DNA of 64,000 bases from Sulfurimonas gotlandica GD1 (GTDB taxonomy: Bacteria > Campylobacterota > Campylobacteria > Campylobacterales > Sulfurimonadaceae): contig NZ_AFRZ01000001.1 of NCBI RefSeq assembly GCF_000242915.1, forward strand, positions 2,108,001 through 2,172,000, given 5' to 3'. The notes under the pieces are model-generated. The model was not told the DNA's origin. It searched no databases and was given only the letters and a program-made list of their open reading frames with translations. Below, piece by piece: positions 1 through 8,920 of this stretch (position 1 is its first letter; the number at the start of each line of letters is the position of its first letter). The position numbers were made by a program, and so were the translations under genes.

Positions 1-519
1 ACTAGTAATTTGCGTAGAATAAAGTTCAAGTTGAAATTCCATATGAGGATAGATATGCTTTAAAAATTCTACTCTCTCCTTGACTAACTCATCAACAAAA
101 AAAATCTCTTTTATCTCGTTGAGTGATTGTTTTTTTATCATGTAGTCTAACTCATTATATCTCTCTTGGAGCATATTACAAGCTATTTCTATCCGTGAGA
201 GCCTTTTTAAATCTTTTTCACTTTGCATATTTTTTTTAATCATATTAGCGTTAGTGATAATAGTACTAATAGGAAGGTTTAACTCATGAAGAGTCTCTTT
301 AGATAGATTTTGAAGATTTGTTACATGCTCTTGTAGAGGATCAACTGCAAGTTTAGAAATCATAACGCCGCCAAGAATGCTAAAACAAATCATCACAATA
401 GCAAGAAGAAAAATATTTTCAACTTCTACAACGGCTAAAAAGTAATGAAGAGTGCCCAAAAATGCACTTACCGTTAAAAAGTAGTAGATAAAGATGCTGA
501 TACGAAGATTACGGAACAA
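1..519 (-). CDS. Sensor histidine kinase, N-terminal part (cut by window edge)
   Basis: The reading frame is open from a TTG at 519 to the left edge (173 codons visible). It shows two hydrophobic segments with almost no periplasmic loop, then a HisKA-type H-box containing HELNLPIS, so it is an inner-membrane kinase that probably senses within the membrane or cytoplasm. The ATPase domain lies outside the window. The TTG start overlaps the last codons of the upstream response regulator by 11 bases, which implies translational coupling and a cognate pair. No other plausible start exists near the regulator stop. Ligand unknown. Confidence 0.85.
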   Translation of the reverse strand, partial: MFRNLRISIFIYYFLTVSAFLGTLHYFLAVVEVENIFLLAIVMICFSILGGVMISKLAVDPLQEHVTNLQNLSKETLHELNLPISTIITNANMIKKNMQSEKDLKRLSRIEIACNMLQERYNELDYMIKKQSLNEIKEIFFVDELVKERVEFLKHIYPHMEFQLELYSTQITS

Positions 520-1162
520 GCTTATACCCAATCCCGCGAATGTTCTCAATAGTCATCTGTGGAAGTAACTGCTTAATGCGGTTTATATAAACTCGTATAG
601 CTCCATCACTTCCAGTTTGTGAAACACTCCATAGCTCATCACTAATTAGCTCTTTTGGTACAGTGTTATTTACATGTTTCATAAGAAGCAGAAGAAGAGC
701 ATACTCTTTTTTTGAAAGATCAAGTTCTATCTCATCATAAGAGATTCGTTTGTGAACTTCATCGTGACAAAGTAGCTCAATGCACTCTACACTACTTGAT
801 TTACATCTTCTAAGAAGTGCACGAAGTCTAAGAAGTAGTTCATCGCTGTCAAAAGGTTTAGTAATATAGTCATCTGCTCCACTCATAAAACCACGAGTGA
901 GCATCTCTTTGTCTTTGTGTGAAGTTAAGAAGATTGTTGGTGTTGAGTCATTTGCATCACGGAGCTCTTTTAAAACTGTTACACCGTCGATAAGAGGAAC
1001 ATTTATATCTAATATATATATGTGAAAATTCTGATTATAGGTAGCGTCTATGGCACTTTGGCCATTTGGGACATGAGTGACTTCAAAGTCATTCTCCTCT
1101 AGTAAATCAACAAGAGTCTCCCCAAAGAGGAGATCATCTTCTAAGAGTAAAATTTTAGTCAA
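509..1162 (-). CDS. OmpR/PhoB-family response regulator
   Basis: 217 residues. An N-terminal receiver domain carries the acidic pair ED/D at 8-10, phospho-acceptor Asp52 (ILDINVP) and the conserved Lys of ITKPF. A C-terminal winged-helix DNA-binding domain ends in the typical GIGYKL motif. I choose the TTG at 1162, which gives [10 protein letters not shown], the normal receiver start; the longer frame only runs back through the end of pyrC. That TTG overlaps the pyrC stop, and the next gene (kinase) overlaps this one, so pyrC, regulator and kinase look like one transcript. Target genes are not evident. Confidence 0.9.
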   Translation of the reverse strand: MTKILLLEDDLLFGETLVDLLEENDFEVTHVPNGQSAIDATYNQNFHIYILDINVPLIDGVTVLKELRDANDSTPTIFLTSHKDKEMLTRGFMSGADDYITKPFDSDELLLRLRALLRRCKSSSVECIELLCHDEVHKRISYDEIELDLSKKEYALLLLLMKHVNNTVPKELISDELWSVSQTGSDGAIRVYINRIKQLLPQMTIENIRGIGYKLVP

Positions 1163-2162
1163 CGCTCGCAATTGCCCAGTTGATTGCTTGACCTGCATAC
1201 ATAGGTACAACATTGCCATATTTTTCAGGGATTACGAAAGTTCTCTTCTCTAGAATGATTTCTTTAAACTCTGGGCAGATTCCGTAGATGTTCTGTGCAT
1301 TATCACTTACAAACGCTTGAAGGTTGTCAAGTTTGTTATACTGCTCAAAAATCTCACAAAGAAGTTGAAGAGCAATAGGTGCTGTAAATACACCCGCCGC
1401 ACAACCGCAACTCTCTTTTTTATCTTGAGGATGAGGTGCTGAATCAGAACCAAACATAACTTTAGGATGTGCTTCTAGTGCAACACTTAGCAGTGCATCT
1501 AAATCCTCAGGTCTTTTTGCGATAGGTTTACAAAAATTGTGAGGCATCATCATTCCTCCAACAACATCATCAAGAGTTAAAAGAAGGTGGTGAACCGTAA
1601 TAGTTGCATATAGGTTGTCAAACCTGTCTAACATAGCTACCGCTTCTTTTGTTGTGATATGCTCCATAATGATTTTTAGGTCTGGGAAGTTTGATGCTAG
1701 CATCTCATAGATGCTCATAAACTCAGCTTCTCTATCCATAACAAAGCCGTCAGTCTCACCATGAACACAAAGTGGAATGTTTAATGTACTCATAGCTTCG
1801 AGAGTAGGGCGCATCTCTTCAATATCAAAAGATGAAACACCGCCTTCAGAGTTTGTAGTGATTCCTGCAGGGTAAAGTTTTATAGCTGTGATTTCTTCTG
1901 AAACACTCTTTAAAAATGCTTTGTCATAGTTCTTGTAAAAAAGTGTCATATATGGTTCAAAATAGTCGTTAGGAACGGCTGCCATTATACGCTTTTTGTA
2001 GGCTTTGATATCTTCTAAAGTTGATACCGGTGGAACAAGATTTGGCATTACGATAGCACCACTGAAGCTATAAGCAGTAAGTGGAGCAACGTTTTCAAGC
2101 ATCACACCGTCACGAAGGTGAAGGTGCATGTCAAGAGGCATTAGAAGAGTGTGAGTTTTCAT
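1155..2162 (-). CDS. pyrC: Dihydroorotase (type II, PyrC)
   Basis: Catalyses reversible cyclisation of carbamoyl-aspartate to dihydroorotate in pyrimidine synthesis. 335 residues, close to the length of the E. coli enzyme. Zinc ligands are visible: HLH at 13-15, the lysine expected to be carboxylated at 95 (IKLYPAG), His134 (VHGE), His168 (MEHIT) and catalytic Asp240 (FGSDSAPH). The ATG at 2162 follows an AAGGA ribosome site; the longer open frame upstream has no family similarity. It is the first gene of a unit with a two-component system, which has no obvious metabolic link. Confidence 0.95.
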   Translation of the reverse strand: MKTHTLLMPLDMHLHLRDGVMLENVAPLTAYSFSGAIVMPNLVPPVSTLEDIKAYKKRIMAAVPNDYFEPYMTLFYKNYDKAFLKSVSEEITAIKLYPAGITTNSEGGVSSFDIEEMRPTLEAMSTLNIPLCVHGETDGFVMDREAEFMSIYEMLASNFPDLKIIMEHITTKEAVAMLDRFDNLYATITVHHLLLTLDDVVGGMMMPHNFCKPIAKRPEDLDALLSVALEAHPKVMFGSDSAPHPQDKKESCGCAAGVFTAPIALQLLCEIFEQYNKLDNLQAFVSDNAQNIYGICPEFKEIILEKRTFVIPEKYGNVVPMYAGQAINWAIASVD

Positions 2163-2321
2163 TTTTTTCCTTGATTTATAGGCATTTTTTATAAGTGCGA
2201 TTATATCTAAAGATGATTTAAAGCATGATAAATATAAGCTGATTAAGTTAAGAGTTAGTCTTGCTTTAGTAGAATTAAGCAAAACTAGTGCTGAAAACAG
2301 ACTTAGATTTAGAGGTAATTA

Positions 2322-3716
2322 ATGACAAACTATAAACCTAAGTTGGTTGTAGCTGTACTATTTTTTATTGTTGGATGGCAGGCAAGTCTCTTTTATGTCA
2401 ATACATCTAAGCCTGAAACAACTACTCTTCTTGAAAAAATCAAAGCAAAAAAACGACTTGATGTTGTTATCTTAAATGCACCTACTGTCTACTATGTCGG
2501 CTCTTATAAAGAGCATGGTTTTGAGTATGAACTTATATCTAGTTATGCAAAAGAGATAGGTGTTGATTTAAACTTGACTGTTGTTTATACTGCTAGTGAA
2601 GCACTTCAAAAAACAAGAGATGGGATTGGTGATATTACTGTAGCATCTCTTAGTGATACATCCAGCAGAATAAAAGAGTTTAAGTTCGGTCCTCAGTATT
2701 ACACAATTGAAGAGCAGTTGATATGCAATAGTGGAATGCACAAAACAGGAACAATACCTAAAAGTATTGAGGACTTAGCTGGACTAAATATAGTTGTTGG
2801 GAAAGATACTAGTTATGAAGCTACTATGAGAAAGCTGGCTCAGGAAGTAGGTGGTATTGATTTTAGCATAAGCGATGAATACTCTACTGAGCAGCTGCTA
2901 GAACTAACACATAATCAAAAAATAGACTGTACTGTGGCTGACTCAAACATCTTTTTGATAAATCAACGTTATTATCCTGATCTCGTTAGGACTCTAGCCC
3001 TTAGTGAGAAAAAAAAACTAGCTTGGATGTTGAGAGAGGGTGACAACTCTGTAAAAGATAGTTTATATAAATGGTTAAACATTTATGAGCATTCAGGAAA
3101 AATGGCTGAGCTGAGAGATTTTTACTACTCATTTTTAGGTATTTTCGATTATTATGATACAACTGTCTTTTATAAACGACTAAAGACGCGCTTGCCAAAG
3201 TATGAGAAATACTTTAAAGAAGCAGAAGAAAAATATAACATCCCTTGGATTCTTTTAGCTGCACAATCATATCAAGAGTCACATTGGAATCCAAACGCAA
3301 AGAGTCATACCGGTGTTCGTGGAATGATGATGCTAACCCAGTCTACGGCAAAGCAGATGGATGTTAAAAATAGGTTAAATGCAAAAGAGAGTATAGATGC
3401 TGGAGCAAGATATCTCTCGATGATGGAGCAAAGATTTCCAAAAGAGATAAAAGGAAAGAGTCGCTGGGCATTCACTTTAGCTGCATATAATGTTGGAATG
3501 GGACATGTTCATGATGCTCAAACATTGGCAAGAAAACTAAATAAAAATCCATACTCATGGAATGATATAAAAAAAGTCTTACCGCTTCTTTCACAAAAAA
3601 AATACTATAAGCATTTAAAATACGGATATGCCAGAGGTGATGAACCTGTTAGATATGTAAACTCGATACAGCATTATCTAGATATTATTCATAAAGATCA
3701 GCTAGAGAAAAACTGA
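2322..3716 (+). CDS. mltF: Membrane-bound lytic murein transglycosylase F-like (MltF)
   Basis: 464 residues. A hydrophobic N-terminal anchor (about 8-27) is followed by a solute-binding family 3 domain (about 45-270) and an SLT lysozyme-like domain (about 290-460). The catalytic Glu is at 319 in QESHWNP, followed by GMMML and the AAYNVGMGH motif. MltF cleaves peptidoglycan glycan strands with formation of 1,6-anhydromuramic acid, and the binding domain is regulatory. There is no lipobox, so anchoring is by the helix. The gene stands alone on the plus strand between two minus-strand genes. A weak CTCT/AGAG hairpin with T5 overlaps its stop. Confidence 0.88.
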   Translation: MTNYKPKLVVAVLFFIVGWQASLFYVNTSKPETTTLLEKIKAKKRLDVVILNAPTVYYVGSYKEHGFEYELISSYAKEIGVDLNLTVVYTASEALQKTRDGIGDITVASLSDTSSRIKEFKFGPQYYTIEEQLICNSGMHKTGTIPKSIEDLAGLNIVVGKDTSYEATMRKLAQEVGGIDFSISDEYSTEQLLELTHNQKIDCTVADSNIFLINQRYYPDLVRTLALSEKKKLAWMLREGDNSVKDSLYKWLNIYEHSGKMAELRDFYYSFLGIFDYYDTTVFYKRLKTRLPKYEKYFKEAEEKYNIPWILLAAQSYQESHWNPNAKSHTGVRGMMMLTQSTAKQMDVKNRLNAKESIDAGARYLSMMEQRFPKEIKGKSRWAFTLAAYNVGMGHVHDAQTLARKLNKNPYSWNDIKKVLPLLSQKKYYKHLKYGYARGDEPVRYVNSIQHYLDIIHKDQLEKN

Positions 3717-3720
3717 CTCT

Positions 3721-5079
3721 TTATAGAGAATTTTTAGCTTCTAATATTAAGTCGTTAATAGCTTTTTCATAAAACTCTGCTGTCTCTTTAGATGTTGATT
3801 CAAAGCGAGTTACAAGAACAGGGGTTGTGTTGCTTGCTCTTACTAGCCCCCAGCCATTTTCAAAGTTGATACGAACACCGTCTACATCGATAATATCTCT
3901 GATAGTAGGAAATGATGCAGGTGGGTTTTGAAGTAGAATTTTTACTGCATCTATGATTTTAAACTTCTCATCTTCCGTTGTTTTTACTTTTATCTCTTCG
4001 GTAGAGAAAACTTGTGGAAGTTTTGCAAGTTCTGCATCCAGGTCTATACCGTCATAAATCAGTTCTAGCATTCTAAGAGTCGCATAGATAGCATCGTCAT
4101 AACCAAAGTAACGGTTTTTGAAAAATACATGTCCGCTAACTTCACAAGCCAGGTCTGCATTTGTCTCTTTCATCTTTACTTTTAAGTTTGAGTGACCAGT
4201 TTTGTACATAATGGCAGTAGCACCACGACGCTCTAGCTCATCATACATAACTTGTGAACATTTTACTTCTCCAACAACAGTCGGTTTATCCATTTTCATA
4301 GAGTAAAGAAGAGCCATCATATCGCCTTTGATGTTGTTCTTGTGAGTAAGAACTGCTATGCGGTCAGCATCTCCATCGTATGCAAAAGCTATGTCACCAT
4401 CAGATGAGAGAAGTTTTTTTACATCTTCCAAGTTGTGCTCTTCAGATGGGTCTGGGTGATGATTAGGAAAAGTTCCATCAGGGTCGACATAGAGACCTTT
4501 TGTATTAAGCTGAAGTTGTGCGAAGATATCTTCAGTTACAACACCTGCTACACCGTTTCCACAATCATAAACGATTTTTGTCGGCATTGCTTTTAAGTGC
4601 TGAAACTCACTTACTATAAAGTCAATATATCTTGTTACTGCATCTATCTCTGTAACATCACGTTCAACTTTATTTGGAAATCCCATGGCTTCACACTCAC
4701 GACCAAGTGCATAGATATCTTCACTGAAAAATGGAGCCTTGTCTACAGTTATCTTAAATCCGTTGTACTCACTAGGGTTGTGTGAACCAGTAATCATTAC
4801 AGAGGCAGATGGAGTGATACCATCCCAATCTTGATAATTTGTAAAGTAATTTACAGGAGTAGGAACCATCCCCATACCTAAAACTTTCTTACCACCAGCA
4901 TTTAGTCCATGAACAAGGTACTCAAAAAGAATAGGGGAGTGGCTTCTTGCATCATAGCCAACAGCCACATATTCACCATCAATCTTAGATGCTAGTGCAT
5001 AACCAATACGAACAACGCTTTGCTCGTTTAACTCTTTTTCGTAGATGCCACGGATGTCGTACTCTCTGTAGATGCTCAT
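3721..5079 (-). CDS. Phosphomannomutase/phosphoglucomutase
   Basis: Interconverts hexose 1- and 6-phosphates for surface polysaccharide or LPS precursors. 452 residues, the family norm. The phosphoserine loop is at 97-102 (TGSHNP, Ser99), the metal site DGDADR at 235-240, and the sugar-binding motif GEVKCS is present with CEVSGHVFF further on. The usual TASHNP is TGSHNP here, a common variant. The family resembles AlgC/ManB; the substrate preference cannot be read from sequence. It is transcribed divergently from the next gene across an AT-rich gap holding a perfect inverted repeat. Confidence 0.92.
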   Translation of the reverse strand: MSIYREYDIRGIYEKELNEQSVVRIGYALASKIDGEYVAVGYDARSHSPILFEYLVHGLNAGGKKVLGMGMVPTPVNYFTNYQDWDGITPSASVMITGSHNPSEYNGFKITVDKAPFFSEDIYALGRECEAMGFPNKVERDVTEIDAVTRYIDFIVSEFQHLKAMPTKIVYDCGNGVAGVVTEDIFAQLQLNTKGLYVDPDGTFPNHHPDPSEEHNLEDVKKLLSSDGDIAFAYDGDADRIAVLTHKNNIKGDMMALLYSMKMDKPTVVGEVKCSQVMYDELERRGATAIMYKTGHSNLKVKMKETNADLACEVSGHVFFKNRYFGYDDAIYATLRMLELIYDGIDLDAELAKLPQVFSTEEIKVKTTEDEKFKIIDAVKILLQNPPASFPTIRDIIDVDGVRINFENGWGLVRASNTTPVLVTRFESTSKETAEFYEKAINDLILEAKNSL

Positions 5080-5126
5080 TTATTGTTGCCTTGTTAATAT
5101 AATTACATAATTTTACAATAAATGAC

Positions 5127-5152
5127 TTACATTAAAGTTAGTTTTAATGTAA
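5127..5152. promoter_or_regulatory. 10-bp perfect inverted repeat in a divergent intergenic gap
   Basis: TTACATTAAA (5127-5136) and its exact complement TTTAATGTAA (5143-5152) are separated by six bases. It lies between the mutase gene (minus) and the TPR gene (plus). No T-run follows on the plus strand, so an operator for one or both genes is more likely than a terminator. Confidence 0.4.
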
Positions 5153-5225
5153 AAAATACAACTCTTTATCTTGATTGAAGTCTTATTTGTTACAATCAAG
5201 TCAAATATTTTATCAAAGGCTACAT

Positions 5226-6062
5226 GTGCATTATCTTTTCAAGTTCTTTATCTTTTTAGTTTTTTCTTTCACGCTAAGTGCGGAGAATATAGAAGTTTCT
5301 ACTAAGGATAAAATACTTGAGAGACCTTTGATTGAAAGATATATTTTAGATGAGCTTAAAGATTTACGCATAGAAAACATGAAGTTGAAAACTGAGGTTG
5401 AAAGAAGACTTTCAAAAGCAGAAATAGAGCAGACAGATAGAGCAGCAAGATACATGACTGACACAATAGGTAATGTTTTTTACCTTATTGCGGCTGCTAC
5501 ATCAATACTGATTTTTGCAGGTTGGAACTCTCTTAGAGATTTAAAAAGTAAAACAGAAAATATAGTTGAGTCGAGAATAGATACGATTACGCAAAAATAT
5601 AATACTCAGTTACAAACCCTTCAAGATAAATTAACATCACAGTCAAAAAAAATATTGGATAACCAAAATAACATATATAACACGCAGTATCTTCACTCGT
5701 TGTGGATGAGGTCAAATTTGGAGACTAACCCTCAATCTAAGGTAGATATTTATGATGAGATTTTAAAAGTAAGTGCTAATGACGCTGAAGTATATGCTTA
5801 CAAAGCAGATGCCGTACTTGATATGGATGAATATGAATGGGCATTAAATTTAAGCAACAAGGCTATAGATATTGACCCTGAATATGGATATGCTTATTGG
5901 CAACGTGCATGCGCCAATGCAGTTTTATGTAACAAAAGTGATGCTATTGAAGATCTACGTATTGCCATAGAAAAATCTCCACATTTAATAGATGAAATAG
6001 AAAATGAAATATTGTTTGAAAATATAAAAGATAGCGAAGCGTTTCATAAAATATTAGTATAA
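5226..6062 (+). CDS. Membrane-anchored TPR protein
   Basis: 278 residues. It has an N-terminal signal-like hydrophobic stretch (about 4-19, ending LSAEN), then a charged coiled coil, a transmembrane helix (FYLIAAATSILIFAG), a second coiled coil and C-terminal tetratricopeptide repeats (for example NDAEVYAYKADAVLDMDEY and PEYGYAYWQRACANA). I chose GTG 5226 because AAAGG lies seven bases upstream and the signal sequence then starts properly; an in-frame TTG at 5175 only adds 17 unlikely residues. Function unknown; TPRs suggest a protein-binding scaffold. It precedes pepN by 24 bases and may be co-transcribed. Confidence 0.7.
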   Translation: MHYLFKFFIFLVFSFTLSAENIEVSTKDKILERPLIERYILDELKDLRIENMKLKTEVERRLSKAEIEQTDRAARYMTDTIGNVFYLIAAATSILIFAGWNSLRDLKSKTENIVESRIDTITQKYNTQLQTLQDKLTSQSKKILDNQNNIYNTQYLHSLWMRSNLETNPQSKVDIYDEILKVSANDAEVYAYKADAVLDMDEYEWALNLSNKAIDIDPEYGYAYWQRACANAVLCNKSDAIEDLRIAIEKSPHLIDEIENEILFENIKDSEAFHKILV

Positions 6063-6086
6063 TTATAAAAAATAAAAGAGATTATT

Positions 6087-8657
6087 ATGAGCCAAATGAA
6101 AACAATATATTTAAAAGATTATAAAAAACCTGAGTTTAAGATAAATAGTTGTGAACTGCATTTTGACCTTTTTGAAGAGTTTACAACTGTTATAAATATT
6201 ATGAGTATAAATAAACTTGAAAAAAGTGAAAACGATATACGCCTAGATGCTATGGATTTGGAGCTAATAGAGATTTACTTAAATGACTTGAAACTAAATG
6301 ATACTCGTTATATCATAGGTGAAGATAGCCTGACAATACTGAATGTTCCAGAATCTTTCTCTTTAAAAATCAAGAATAAAATATATCCTCAAAACAACAC
6401 TGAACTAGAAGGACTCTATAAATCTGGTTCAATCTTTTGTACTCAAAACGAACCAGAAGGTTTTAGAAGAATTACTCCATACTTAGACAGACCAGATGTT
6501 ATGAGTGTATTTACTACTACTGTAATAGCTCAAAAAGACAAATATCCGATTTTACTTAGTAATGGAAATAAGCAAAACTGCCATGACTTTATGAATGGTA
6601 GGCATGGAACGACTTGGCACGATCCGCATCCAAAACCATCTTATCTTTTTGCACTTGTTGCAGGAGACTTAGGATGCGTAAATGATGAGTACACTACTGC
6701 ATCTGGAGAACATGTTGAGCTAAATATTTACTGCGATAAGGGCAATGAATCTCAGTGCTCTCACGCTATGAAATCACTTAAAGAGTCAATGGCTTGGGAT
6801 GAAGAAAAATATGGTCGTGAGTATGACTTGGAGATATATAACATAGTCGCAGTTGATAGTTTCAACATGGGGGCGATGGAGAACAAAGGTCTTAATATCT
6901 TTAACTCTCACTATGTATTGGCAGATGAAGATAGAGCAACAGATGCTAACTTTATGGGTATCCAGAGTGTTATAGCTCATGAATACTTTCATAACTGGAC
7001 AGGTAACCGCATCACATGTCGTGATTGGTTTCAACTGACACTAAAAGAGGGACTTACAGTATTTCGTGACCAATCTTTCTCAGCTGATTTGAATTCTCGT
7101 GAGGTTCAACGCATCGAAGATGTTAAGGGTTTAAGGGATAGACAGTTTGTTGAAGATGCATCTCCAACAGCTCATCCAATTCAGCCAAACTCATACATGT
7201 CTATAAACAACTTCTACACATCCACAGTATATGAAAAAGGCGCAGAGATCATTAGAATGATTCACACTCTTTTAGGTGAAGAAAACTATAGAAAAGCAAC
7301 TGACTTATACTTTGATACTTTTGATGGTCAAGCAGTAAGAACAGATGACTTTTTATGGGCTATGAGTAAGGCAAGTAGGATTGATTTAACTGAATTTGAG
7401 ACTTGGTACCATCAATCTGGAACACCGACGCTAAAAGTTGAAGAGTCTTTTCACAATGGAATTTATAAACTTACTCTGACTCAGAGAGTTCCAAATGCAG
7501 TAGATGGTTCTGTGCAAAAACCATATTATTTTCCACTTAAAATCGGATTGATTGGCCTTACGGGAAAAGAGATACTTGAAAGAGTATTAATAGTTTCAAA
7601 AGAGAAAGAAGAGTTTGTATTTGAAGGCTTAAATTCTAAACCATATCTCTCTATAAACCGTGACTTTTCTGCTCCTGTTAAAATACAACAGAGCACTAAA
7701 GAGTACGCATTTTTAATGAAGCATGACAAGAACAGTTTTGTAAGATATGAGTCGGCACAGTCATTTGCAACTGAGACTTTAGAAGAGATGATGGAGAGTG
7801 GAAATATTGATGAAGAGTTCCTAGAAGCGTACGGATATATCTTAAATCTTGATATTGAGCTGTCATACAAAGCACTTCTTTTAGAACTGCCATCAGTATC
7901 GACTCTGATGCAAAGACAGGACGTAGTTGATTTTGTGCCTATATACTTGGCTAAAGATAGACTGGAACGTGAATTGGCAGCCTTATATAAAGATAAGCTA
8001 CAAGAGCTTTATAAACAAAACCATAAACCTAAAAACAAAAAACTAGATGCTATCAGTATGGGTCAACGTGCTATCAAAAACAGAGTTCTTAGAATCTTGT
8101 CTGCATTGGAAAATAGAGAAGTGATTGATATGGCAAGAGAGCAGTACAAAGAGTCTCTTACTATGACAGACAGAGTGGTTGCTTTAGATATACTAGAAAA
8201 TATAACAAGTGAAGAGGGTGAAGTAGCTCTTAATGACTTTTATAACAGATACAAAGATGACACTCTTGTTATGAACAAGTATTTTGCAATACTAGCAGCA
8301 TCTCACAGAAATGGAACTCTTGAACGTGTTATAGTACTTGAAAATGATGAAGTCTATGATGAAAAAGTTCCAAATCTTGTTCGCTCACTTATAGGTGTCT
8401 TTGCAAGAAACTACAAACATTTTCACGCTATAGATGGACGTGGTTACTCATTTGTTGCCCATAAGATCATCGAGATAGACAAGATAAACCCACAGATGGC
8501 ATCTGGACTTGCATCTGCCTTTAAAATATATGAAAGACTAAATAACGAAAATAAAGAGTTGATGAAAAAAGAGTTAGATCGTGTTTTAGCTGTACCGAGC
8601 CTTTCAAAAAATGTATATGAGATAATTTCTAAGATCTTAAAAATAGACGAAAAGTAA
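6087..8657 (+). CDS. pepN: Aminopeptidase N (M1 family metalloprotease)
   Basis: 856 residues, typical for bacterial PepN. The exopeptidase motif GAMEN is at 262-266, the zinc site HEYFH at 298-302 with the third ligand Glu321 (LKEGLT). It removes N-terminal residues from peptides in the cytoplasm; no signal peptide is seen. The C-terminal half is helical, as in the family. A good hairpin terminator follows at 8698. Confidence 0.95.
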   Translation: MSQMKTIYLKDYKKPEFKINSCELHFDLFEEFTTVINIMSINKLEKSENDIRLDAMDLELIEIYLNDLKLNDTRYIIGEDSLTILNVPESFSLKIKNKIYPQNNTELEGLYKSGSIFCTQNEPEGFRRITPYLDRPDVMSVFTTTVIAQKDKYPILLSNGNKQNCHDFMNGRHGTTWHDPHPKPSYLFALVAGDLGCVNDEYTTASGEHVELNIYCDKGNESQCSHAMKSLKESMAWDEEKYGREYDLEIYNIVAVDSFNMGAMENKGLNIFNSHYVLADEDRATDANFMGIQSVIAHEYFHNWTGNRITCRDWFQLTLKEGLTVFRDQSFSADLNSREVQRIEDVKGLRDRQFVEDASPTAHPIQPNSYMSINNFYTSTVYEKGAEIIRMIHTLLGEENYRKATDLYFDTFDGQAVRTDDFLWAMSKASRIDLTEFETWYHQSGTPTLKVEESFHNGIYKLTLTQRVPNAVDGSVQKPYYFPLKIGLIGLTGKEILERVLIVSKEKEEFVFEGLNSKPYLSINRDFSAPVKIQQSTKEYAFLMKHDKNSFVRYESAQSFATETLEEMMESGNIDEEFLEAYGYILNLDIELSYKALLLELPSVSTLMQRQDVVDFVPIYLAKDRLERELAALYKDKLQELYKQNHKPKNKKLDAISMGQRAIKNRVLRILSALENREVIDMAREQYKESLTMTDRVVALDILENITSEEGEVALNDFYNRYKDDTLVMNKYFAILAASHRNGTLERVIVLENDEVYDEKVPNLVRSLIGVFARNYKHFHAIDGRGYSFVAHKIIEIDKINPQMASGLASAFKIYERLNNENKELMKKELDRVLAVPSLSKNVYEIISKILKIDEK

Positions 8658-8697
8658 GCCTTAAAGTTTTTAAAACACGTGTTAAAATGTGTAGTTT

Positions 8698-8725
8698 TTA
8701 CACAAGATGTGTAAATTGTTTTTTT
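8698..8725 (+). terminator. Rho-independent terminator after pepN
   Basis: TTACACA (8698-8704), loop AGA, TGTGTAA (8708-8714), then ATTG and a T-rich run to 8725. It lies 40 bases past the pepN stop. A separate palindrome AACACGTGTT at 8674-8683 sits just before it. Confidence 0.7.
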
Positions 8726-8877
8726 ATATTCTAAGCAAGAACTTAAAAATTTACTCCAAATATGATTTTTAAGAACCTAAAAAGTGCCTAAAATATGGGG
8801 TTCTAGCCTTCCATAATTTGAATATATAATAATTATTTATATTGTAATAATTCTATGTGATATAAATGTGACAAACT

Positions 8878-8886
8878 TGTGATAAT
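8878..8886 (+). promoter_or_regulatory. Candidate extended -10 promoter of sqr
   Basis: TGTGATAAT (TG-N-GATAAT) lies 34 bases before the sqr start. An AGAGGAAG ribosome site follows. Epsilonproteobacterial sigma-70 promoters usually lack a conserved -35, and none is obvious here. Confidence 0.4.
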
Positions 8887-8920
8887 CTTACTGTAACTTT
8901 TAAAAAAAGAGGAAGAATAT

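Noticed and set aside
3717-3735. Terminator after mltF
   Set aside because: Only a four-base stem (CTCT/AGAG) overlapping the stop region; too weak to call, though T5 follows.
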